Positions 15,102-20,900 of a stretch of 20,900 bases of DNA are shown here, piece by piece. The DNA is from DASVEE01 sp036399695. Lineage in GTDB: Bacteria > Acidobacteriota > Thermoanaerobaculia > Gp7-AA8. The translations under genes were made by a program, and so were the position numbers. Position 1 is the first letter of the stretch; the number at the start of each line of letters is the position of its first letter. The stretch lies in assembly GCA_036399695.1 (NCBI GenBank), contig DASWMP010000210.1, forward strand, positions 1 through 20,900. The letters are read 5' to 3'. The notes under the pieces were generated by a model, which saw only the letters and a list, made by a program, of their open reading frames with translations, had not been told where the DNA came from and searched no databases.

Positions 15102-15830
15102 ATGAAGATCGACCTCACCGGAAAGACTGCCCTCGTCACCGGAGCCTCGCGCGGTATCGGCGAAGCGATCGCCCGGCGCCTCGGCGAGACCGGCGCTCAC
15201 GTCGTCCTCGCCGCCCGCTCGCTCGACCGCAGCCAGCAGATTGCCGGTGAGATCGGCAACGCCTCGGCCATCGAGCTCGACATCGCCGCCGCCGACGTGC
15301 GCGAGCGCATCGGGGCGCTGCTCAAGGAGCGGAGCATCGACATCCTCGTCAACAACGCTGGGATCACGGACGACGATCTCTTCCTGCGCATGAAGCCGGA
15401 CGCCTGGTCGAACGTGCTGCGCACGAACCTCGACTCCGCGTTCCACATCACGCAGGAGATCGTGAAGAAGATGATCCGCGCCCGCTGGGGACGCATCATC
15501 AACATCTCCTCGGTCGTCGGCATGATGGGCAACCCCGGCCAGGTGAATTACGCCTCGTCGAAGGCGGCGCTGATCGGCTTCACGAAGGCGCTCGCGCTGG
15601 AGATCGGCTCGCGTAACGTGACGGTCAACGCCGTCGCCCCCGGCTTCATCACCACGTCGATGACCGACGCCCTCGGCGACGAAGCCCGCACCAAGCTCGA
15701 AGAGCGCATCGCCCTCCGCCGCCTCGGCACCACCGACGACATCGCCTATTCGGTGGTGTTCCTCGCCAGCGAGCAGGCCGCGTACATTACGGGGACGGTG
15801 CTGAACGTGAGCGGCGGCTTATATATGTAG
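15102..15830 (+). CDS. fabG: 3-oxoacyl-ACP reductase FabG
   Basis: NADPH-dependent short-chain dehydrogenase reducing 3-oxoacyl-ACP in fatty acid elongation. The 242-residue product has the cofactor motif TGASRGIG (13-20), NNAG (84-87), and a complete catalytic set: N109, S137, Y150 and K154 (S in NISSVVG, YASSK). The phrase GRIINISSVVGMMGNPGQVNY and the C-terminal ITGTVLNVSGGLYM are typical of true FabG rather than general SDRs. The neighbourhood (plsX, fabD) supports this. Eighteen bp separate it from the preceding secreted-protein gene. Confidence 0.96.
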   Translation: MKIDLTGKTALVTGASRGIGEAIARRLGETGAHVVLAARSLDRSQQIAGEIGNASAIELDIAAADVRERIGALLKERSIDILVNNAGITDDDLFLRMKPDAWSNVLRTNLDSAFHITQEIVKKMIRARWGRIINISSVVGMMGNPGQVNYASSKAALIGFTKALALEIGSRNVTVNAVAPGFITTSMTDALGDEARTKLEERIALRRLGTTDDIAYSVVFLASEQAAYITGTVLNVSGGLYM

Positions 15831-15836
15831 AAGTTA

Positions 15837-15955
15837 GGGCTCGGGGCTCAGGGCCCGGGCCCCAGTCGGTCTCAGGCCGGAGGTTCAAGGTTTGTTCACC
15901 CCGCCCCGGTTTTTTCCCCTCTGAGCCCCGAGCCCCGGGCCCCAATCCCTGCCCC
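15837..15955. repeat. Inverted heptamer array (GGGCTCG family)
   Basis: The 15-bp arms 15837-15851 and 15921-15935 are perfect reverse complements made of 7-nt words such as GGGCTCG and CCGAGCC; the right side continues in the same phase to about 15955. Both arms are flanked by a self-complementary GGGCCCGGG-type sequence. It begins six bases after the fabG stop. The remaining 60 bp before the next gene are T-rich and probably hold the promoter of the following operon, but I could not assign convincing -35/-10 boxes. Confidence 0.88.
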
Positions 15956-16018
15956 ATTGTATTTTTCTGCCTCTTCTCCCGACTCATACAGCGAACAACA
16001 CATAAGGGAGAAAGAAAA

Positions 16019-16534
16019 ATGAAAAAGCTCGCAATTGCAGTTTTCGCCACTGTCGCCATCAGCAGCAGCGCCTTTGCCGCCACCAGCAGCGGGACGCTCA
16101 CGGTCACGGGTACGGTCCAGAGCTCGATCTCGCTGACGGTCGAATCGGCCGGCGGCACGACGAGTGGCACCGGCACGGGCGCCGCCTCCTCGGCTCTCGG
16201 TTCGATCAGCCGTTACAGCGCGGCGCCGACCGGGTTCACGCTCGCGCGCGGCGCTTCCGACTGGACGCTCAGCTCCACCGTCGGCGTGAAGGTCGAGAAG
16301 GCCAACCTGACGAGCACCGACTACACGCTCACCGCGCAGCTCGGCTCCGCGCCGGCCACCGGCATCGTCTGGAAGCTCTCCGGCTCCACGCTCAGCGATT
16401 CGTCCGGCACGACCCTGACCTCCACCGGCTCGTACGGCGCGACCGACTCCTATAACTGGGACATCGTGGTCGCGAACAGCGCCGCTGCCGCCGCGATCGA
16501 CAACTCGATCAGCTTCACCGCCACCTCGAACTAG
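16019..16534 (+). CDS. Small secreted pilin-like structural protein
   Basis: A 171-residue exported protein with a clear signal peptide (residues 1-20, cleavage after SAFA). The mature part is low in charge and very rich in Ser, Thr, Gly and Ala, beta-prone, with no Cys, fitting an extracellular structural subunit. A GGGAG ribosome binding site lies just upstream. Its segment TVGVKVEKANLTSTDYTL and the C-terminal stretch with a Ser/Ala-rich centre match the layout of the next gene's product, so the two look distantly related. Being first in an operon with a chaperone-like and an outer-membrane protein suggests the major subunit of a fimbria-like fibre. It has no type IV pilin prepilin motif. 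Function inferred from context only. Confidence 0.65.
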   Translation: MKKLAIAVFATVAISSSAFAATSSGTLTVTGTVQSSISLTVESAGGTTSGTGTGAASSALGSISRYSAAPTGFTLARGASDWTLSSTVGVKVEKANLTSTDYTLTAQLGSAPATGIVWKLSGSTLSDSSGTTLTSTGSYGATDSYNWDIVVANSAAAAAIDNSISFTATSN

Positions 16535-16623
16535 TTGGCAGTAGGCAGTCGGCAGTTGGCAGAAGCTTCTGCGAATGCTGGCTGCCTCTCCACTGCCAAC
16601 CGCCAACTGCCAACCGCCAACTG
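16533..16623. repeat. Inverted heptamer array (GTTGGCA family)
   Basis: Left arm 16533-16560 is four 7-nt words of the AGTTGGC type; right arm 16592-16619 is four words alternating ACTGCCA and ACCGCCA. Between them is a 14-bp perfect palindrome around AAGCTT (16559-16572). The stop codon of the preceding gene is inside the first word. Same family as 5948-6146, about 10 kb away. Being between genes 1 and 2 of the operon, it could set their relative expression. Confidence 0.92.
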
Positions 16624-16633
16624 TTTTCGAGCA

Positions 16634-17083
16634 ATGCGACTGCTGTCCCTGCTCCTCGTCTTCGCACTCGCGCTCCCGGCTTCGGCCGGGAAGCGCCGTG
16701 CGGTGGCGCCGCCGGTAGCGGTGGAGGAGATCTCGATCACGTTCGTCGAGCTGCCGGCGGGGAGCGTGGACGTCGGGATCATCGCCCACACGAATTCGAA
16801 GCGCAAAGGGTGGACGGTGGTGACGCGCACGGTCGGCATCCGGGTCGATCGTGCGAACGGAGCGGCGGGCGGCACGGCGATCCTGCGGGCCTGGATCGAC
16901 GAGCCGGACGCCCGTTGCGTCGTGCGGATCGACGGCGTCGTACTCGGCGCCGCACCGCGCATCGTCGATCCGCATGCACGCATCGGCACCGTGACACCGC
17001 ATCGCCTGGACCTCGAAGTACCGGTCAGTGCCGCCGAGGGGGCGCTGACCAGTTCCATCCGCTGGGAAGTGAGCACCGAATGA
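16634..17083 (+). CDS. Second small secreted protein, probable minor subunit
   Basis: A 149-residue exported protein with signal peptide MRLLSLLLVFALALPASA. The open frame continues upstream to 16535, but that part is translated repeat, so ATG at 16634 is used. I see a parallel with the preceding product: TVGIRVDRANGAAGGTAIL against TVGVKVEKANLTSTDYTL, and similar C-terminal beta strands around an Ala/Ser-rich turn. This suggests divergent paralogues, perhaps major and minor fibre subunits; the similarity is low and judged by eye. A pair of Cys is absent (one Cys only). The stop overlaps the next start in ATGA, so it is translated together with the chaperone-like protein. Confidence 0.6.
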   Translation: MRLLSLLLVFALALPASAGKRRAVAPPVAVEEISITFVELPAGSVDVGIIAHTNSKRKGWTVVTRTVGIRVDRANGAAGGTAILRAWIDEPDARCVVRIDGVVLGAAPRIVDPHARIGTVTPHRLDLEVPVSAAEGALTSSIRWEVSTE

Positions 17084-17841
17084 ACAAGACCTTGATTGCC
17101 TGCCTGCTGCTTTTCGCCACGTCTGTCTTTGCCGGCGACGGCGCGCTCACCGTCACGCCTGCCGTCGTGCAGCTTCGCGGCTCGTTCGGCCAGAGCACGA
17201 CGCAAACGATGATGATCACGAACGGCACGTCGCAGCCGTTCACCTTCGAGATGGTGGCGCAGGACGTGACGGTGAAGAACGGCACGCGCACCTTCGTCGA
17301 AGCGGGCGAAAGGGCGGGCAGCATCGCCGCGACCGCCGTCTACTCGCGGCGCGTCGTGCAGGTTCGTCCCGGTGAGAGCGAGCGCGTGGACGTGACGCTG
17401 ACGATCCCGACCGACAGCCCGTTCCGCGGCGTCGTCGTGATCTTCCGCGGCACGAACAAAGTCATGACCGGCCCGGTGCCGATGCTGGCCTCGATCGGCA
17501 CGCTCTTCACGTTCGCGCTCAGCGACACGCTCGACGTCAACGCCGAGCCGCTGAACGTGACGCCGCAGAGCGCGTCGGCAAACCTGTCGATGACGCAGTG
17601 GTGCGCGAACCGCGGCACCGAGCCGGTGGTCGCGAAAGGAATCGCCGCGATCCTCGACGGCAGCGGTGCGCTGGTCGGCAGGATGAACCTCACACCGAAA
17701 CGCCTCCTCCCGGGCGAGCGCGCCGAGGTGAGCGGCGAGTACGGCGGCGAACTGCCGCCGGGCCGCTACAAGCTGCTCGTGACGTACGACCTCGATGGCC
17801 AGAAAAGCATTACCTCCGCCGCGGATCTGGACGTGAAGTGA
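17080..17841 (+). CDS. Periplasmic pilus-chaperone-like protein, two Ig-like domains
   Basis: A 253-residue exported protein: signal peptide at 1-18 (LLLFATSVFA), then two beta-sandwich halves. The first half has the layout of the COG3121/FimC chaperone N-domain: ALTVTPAVVQLRGSFGQ, a strand ending in TNGTSQPFTFEM, and a late strand with VVQVRPGESERVDVTLTIP, which would be the donor strand region. The second half has NRGTEPVVAKGIAAIL and LLPGERAEVSGEY. In classical systems such chaperones fold subunits and pass them to an outer-membrane usher. Here the start overlaps the preceding stop by four bases and its own stop overlaps the next start (TGATG). The family call is from fold pattern and context, not from conserved signature residues. 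Confidence 0.55.
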   Translation: MNKTLIACLLLFATSVFAGDGALTVTPAVVQLRGSFGQSTTQTMMITNGTSQPFTFEMVAQDVTVKNGTRTFVEAGERAGSIAATAVYSRRVVQVRPGESERVDVTLTIPTDSPFRGVVVIFRGTNKVMTGPVPMLASIGTLFTFALSDTLDVNAEPLNVTPQSASANLSMTQWCANRGTEPVVAKGIAAILDGSGALVGRMNLTPKRLLPGERAEVSGEYGGELPPGRYKLLVTYDLDGQKSITSAADLDVK

Positions 17842-20693
17842 TGCGCCTTCGGACAGAGAGGAACGATGGGACCTATGGGACTTATAGGACACATAGGACC
17901 TATGGGTTCTCCATTCGTTTCATAGGTCCCATCGGTCCCATTGGTCTCATCGTTCTCCTGGCCCTGTTCTTCACGGCAACGGCGTTCGCGGCGGAGCCGC
18001 TCACCGTAAACATTCGCGAATCCATCGTCCTCCAGGTTCCCGGCGCCACCGCCGCCTACGCGGTGGACGGCACCATCGCTGACGCCGCGGCAGCCGGCGG
18101 CACCATCACGATCTTCGGCCGCGGCGCCGGTGAGACGCAGGTGGTCGTGGTGGCCCTCGGCGGCACGCGCACCTTTCCGCTGATCGTGAAGTCGCGCGTC
18201 ACCGCCGCCGCCGCGCAACAGCAACGCAGCAACGAGCGCGCGACCGTCGAGACGCGCTACACGACCTCACAGCGGCAGATCCAGAACAACGTCGAAGTCG
18301 TCCGGGAAAATGGTCCCCGCAAACTCGAGGTGCGGGCCACGCACGTCTCGTACGGCGGCAGCGACAACGCGCTGCGGCTCTTCACCATCCGCCACACCAC
18401 GCCGTCGCGCGAGCTGACGTTCTTCGACGACACGATCGACAACTCGCCGCTCACCGTCTGGGGGACGTCCGTCCGCGGCGTGCATCTGCGGCAGGGAGGC
18501 TTCCGCGCGCATGCCGGCTACACGTCCGTGGCCTTCTTCCAGTCGCTGCTGCTGCCCGCCGAGCGCAATGCGATGGCCGGCGTGTCGTACGCCTGGAAGC
18601 TGAGCGAGCGCTCGACCGTGATGCCCAGCCTTTACGTCTATCCGTCGCACGGCACCGTCGCTTCCGTGACGTACGACTACGCGCGCGGCGAGGAGCTGTT
18701 CGCGCGCGGCGAGGTGGGCTACAGCCGCGTCTTCGGCGCCGCGGCGCAGCTCTCCTGGCTGCGCGACCGCGAGCGGCTGCGCCTCGACATCCGTTATCAA
18801 CCCCGCGACTTCGCGTCGATCAACCCGCTCGACATGCATGGCTTCTACGCCGACGGCTCCTGGAGCCGGCAGGAAAAGCGCTGGTCGGCCGACGTCGCGT
18901 TTTCAGCGAACCGCTACGAGCTGCCGCGGTTCGCCCAGCGGAACCTGACGGCCGGCGTGGACGCCCGTTATGCCCTCACCGACGCGCTCTCGCTCGTCGG
19001 CGGCGGCACGTACGGCGCGTTCGCTCAGGACCCTGTTTCCGTACGCAGTTACACCATCCCGCTCGGACTGCGTGCCGACTTTGGCCGTTTCGGTATGGCC
19101 GTCATTCCGCGTTACGCGGCGAGCTCGCTCACGAACGGCGGGGGCTTCGGCTTCCGCGCGTCCATGCGCGCCTCGCTGCCGCACGGCGTGCAGTTCAGCG
19201 CGTATGCCGATCGCCAGAACGAGGCGCCGACGCTGCAGTTGTTCTACCGCGAGCTGCCCGATCTGCCGCTCGCGCTCGAACAGCTCGGCATCGCCGCGAC
19301 CTCGCCGCAGGAGATCGCCCGCGCGCTGCGTGAGAACGCCGCGTTGATTCAGTTGGGGTTCATCGATGGGGCGGCGGTGAACCTTTCTCCCTCACGAACG
19401 CAGGCGGGGCTGGAGCTGGGCTGGCTCGGCCAGGGGCCGGCCCGTCATCAGCTCCGCCTGCGCGCCCTTTTTAACCAGCTCGAGGAGGTCACGGGAACGC
19501 ATGAGACGACGCTGGCCACGCTCACGTACTCCCGCCGCCTCGACGCCCTGACCGACGTTTACGCCGGCCTCACGATCTGGCGCAGCGACCGCGAAGAGCA
19601 GCAGTTCGTGGAAGCGGGCGTGCGCAGGCAGTTCGACCGCTTCCCGGAGGTCTTCTCCGCGAGCCGCGGCGGGACGATCGCCGGTGTGGTCTTCGCCGAC
19701 GACGCCGCCACCGGCGAGTACGACCGGACGCAGCGCGGCATCGCGAACGTGGAGCTGGAGCTCGACGGCTCGCGCCGCGTGCAGACCGCCGCCGACGGCC
19801 GCTACGCATTCGAGAATGTGCCGCGCGGCCCGCATCGTGTGGTGGCGCGCGTGCCGGGGGATGCCAGCGCCTACTTCACGACGTCGTCACGCGCGTCGGT
19901 GGAGCCGGGAGAGACGGTGCACTTTGGCGTCTCGCACGTGCCGGCGCGGGCCACCGGCTTCGTCCGCGACGACGCCGGCCGCGGCATCGCCGGCGTGACT
20001 GTCGCGCTGACGCGCGGCGCGCGCCGCGTCGAGGAGACGACGTCCACCGACGGCAGGTTCACCATCGCCACGGCGCCGGGCGAGTACGAGGTGACGCTGG
20101 ACGCCGCGTCGCTGCCGGCCGGCTACTCCGTCGCCGGAGGCTCGCGCCGCGTTGCTCTCGATCGCGGTGCACCGCTGTCGGACGTCGACTTTGCGCTGCG
20201 CGCGAACCGCAGCGTGAGCGGCCACGCATTGCCGGATGCCGAGGTGGAGATCGCGGAGCTCGGCCGCAAAGTACGCACCGGCCGCGATGGCGCGTACGCG
20301 TTCCGCTCGTTGCCAGCCGGGGAGCTGACGTTCGTCGTCCGCAAGGGCAGCGAGCGGCTGACGAAGAAGGTCACGTTGCCGGAGTCGCCGGTGGCGCTCA
20401 AGGATGTGGATGTGATGTCGGCCGGCGGCACGCAGCGTCCGCAGCTTGCCGCCGCGCGGAAGGTGCCGGCCCGCGTCGGACGCTGGATCGTGCAACTCGG
20501 TGCGTTCCGTCTCCGCGCCAACGCGGACGCCGCCGTGGCCCGCGCGAGACGCGCCGGAGTGGAGCCGGTGGCCGTGCCGGGCGCCAAACTGATCGTCGTG
20601 GAGACCGGCCCCTTCGCCACCCGCGAAGAAGCCGCCGCGGTGCAACAGCAACTCTCCGCCGCCGGCGTCGAGGCGGTAGTGTTGTCGCGGTAG
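17841..20693 (+). CDS. Outer-membrane usher-like beta-barrel with C-terminal SPOR domain
   Basis: A 950-residue protein of unusual architecture. Order: signal peptide whose hydrophobic core is residues 26-50; an N-terminal domain (about 53-118) resembling the short secretin/CpaC N-domain (VNIRESIVLQVPG, TITIFGRGAGETQVVV); a Gln/Arg-rich linker; about 450 residues of alternating amphipathic strands typical of a large outer-membrane barrel (about 150-608); three carboxypeptidase-regulatory-like beta domains (about 612-700, 704-788, 790-858, with ADGRYAFENVP, TDGRFTIATAPG and RDGAYAFRSLPAG); and a SPOR peptidoglycan-binding domain (879-950, WIVQLGAF to the end). The operon context suggests a secretion pore or usher for the two small proteins, but I see no classical FimD motifs. 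ATG at 17841 is the only start codon before the signal core. Confidence 0.75.
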   Translation: MRLRTERNDGTYGTYRTHRTYGFSIRFIGPIGPIGLIVLLALFFTATAFAAEPLTVNIRESIVLQVPGATAAYAVDGTIADAAAAGGTITIFGRGAGETQVVVVALGGTRTFPLIVKSRVTAAAAQQQRSNERATVETRYTTSQRQIQNNVEVVRENGPRKLEVRATHVSYGGSDNALRLFTIRHTTPSRELTFFDDTIDNSPLTVWGTSVRGVHLRQGGFRAHAGYTSVAFFQSLLLPAERNAMAGVSYAWKLSERSTVMPSLYVYPSHGTVASVTYDYARGEELFARGEVGYSRVFGAAAQLSWLRDRERLRLDIRYQPRDFASINPLDMHGFYADGSWSRQEKRWSADVAFSANRYELPRFAQRNLTAGVDARYALTDALSLVGGGTYGAFAQDPVSVRSYTIPLGLRADFGRFGMAVIPRYAASSLTNGGGFGFRASMRASLPHGVQFSAYADRQNEAPTLQLFYRELPDLPLALEQLGIAATSPQEIARALRENAALIQLGFIDGAAVNLSPSRTQAGLELGWLGQGPARHQLRLRALFNQLEEVTGTHETTLATLTYSRRLDALTDVYAGLTIWRSDREEQQFVEAGVRRQFDRFPEVFSASRGGTIAGVVFADDAATGEYDRTQRGIANVELELDGSRRVQTAADGRYAFENVPRGPHRVVARVPGDASAYFTTSSRASVEPGETVHFGVSHVPARATGFVRDDAGRGIAGVTVALTRGARRVEETTSTDGRFTIATAPGEYEVTLDAASLPAGYSVAGGSRRVALDRGAPLSDVDFALRANRSVSGHALPDAEVEIAELGRKVRTGRDGAYAFRSLPAGELTFVVRKGSERLTKKVTLPESPVALKDVDVMSAGGTQRPQLAAARKVPARVGRWIVQLGAFRLRANADAAVARARRAGVEPVAVPGAKLIVVETGPFATREEAAAVQQQLSAAGVEAVVLSR
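17865..17956. repeat. Inverted nonamer array inside a coding region
   Basis: Left arm 17865-17909 is five 9-nt words such as GATGGGACC and TATGGGACT; right arm 17921-17956 is four words such as CATAGGTCC and CATCGGTCC, the reverse complement. The 9-nt period is in phase with the codons of the 950-residue protein, so the left arm reads as a repeated Gly-Thr-Tyr/Arg pattern and the right arm as Ile-Gly-Pro repeats that lead into the signal peptide core. It begins 23 bases after the stop of the chaperone-like gene. Confidence 0.9.
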
Positions 20694-20697
20694 GCCG

Positions 20698-20900
20698 GAC
20701 AGACAAGAGTGTCTGTCCCACATGACAGACAAGAGTGTCTGTCCCACATGACAGACAAGAGTGTCTGTCCCACATGACAGACAAGAGTGTCTGTCCCACA
20801 TGACAGAAGAGTGTCTGTCCCACATGACAGACAAGAGTGTCTGTCCCACATGACAGACAAGAGTGTCTGTCCCACATGACAGACAAGAGTGTCTGTCCCA
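20698..20900. repeat. 26-bp tandem array of hairpin units
   Basis: Seven complete units and one cut by the window end, starting four bases after the stop codon at 20693. Each unit contains a 7-bp stem GACAGAC/GTCTGTC with a short AAGAGT-containing loop, followed by CCACAT. All are identical except the fifth (20802-20825), which lacks two bases. There are no variable spacers. It may extend beyond the window. Possible roles are transcript-end protection or termination, or a purely selfish tandem repeat. Confidence 0.95.

Noticed and set aside
20123..20875. Cys/His-rich minus-strand open frames at the right end
   Set aside because: They are translations of the 26-bp tandem array joined to the antisense of the outer-membrane protein gene.
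20698..20900. CRISPR array
   Set aside because: Units are directly adjacent 26-mers with no variable spacers, each unit is itself palindromic, and there are no cas genes in view.

Overview
The window is GC-rich, gene-dense bacterial DNA from a Gram-negative organism: it encodes an outer-membrane beta-barrel protein, a SPOR domain, a pilus-chaperone-like protein and many Sec signal peptides. The gene content (DUF4097-like and M48 secreted proteins, a CHASE2 adenylate cyclase, carboxypeptidase-regulatory-like repeats) and the abundance of palindromic intergenic repeats would fit Acidobacteriota or a related environmental phylum. That placement is an inference; no rRNA or other decisive marker is present.

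Layout. Minus strand, 90-5651: a three-gene secreted/periplasmic group (DUF4097-like protein, M48 metalloprotease, unknown secreted protein), a CHASE2 class III adenylate cyclase, a 63-residue Cys-rich protein, a COG2085-type NAD(P)-binding oxidoreductase, and a compact transcription unit for a 29-residue Ser/Lys protein with a good promoter, a long leader and a perfect intrinsic terminator. Minus strand, 6147-9731: three family-4-type glycosyltransferases, probably for a surface or extracellular polysaccharide. Plus strand from 9765: a membrane-anchored unknown protein, then the lipid/ribosome cluster yceD-rpmF-plsX-fabD-(secreted Ig-like protein)-fabG. Plus strand, 16019-20693: an export or fimbria-like operon with two related small secreted proteins, a two-domain periplasmic chaperone-like protein, and a 950-residue outer-membrane protein ending in a SPOR domain.

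The most unusual feature is a set of inverted arrays in the intergenic gaps. Each arm is a run of short words with a strict period, usually 7 nt (two loci use 9 nt, one uses 21 nt), and the opposite arm is its reverse complement. The word sequence differs between loci, but some word families recur at distant loci. Nearly every array begins 0-6 nt after a stop codon. One array lies inside the reading frame of the 950-residue protein and appears to supply the hydrophobic core of its signal peptide. The largest, at 10998-11326, is a nested palindrome of about 330 bp. The final 200 bp hold a 26-bp hairpin-forming tandem array. I regard these stop-proximal phased arrays, together with the non-canonical chaperone/outer-membrane operon, as the best candidates for something undescribed.
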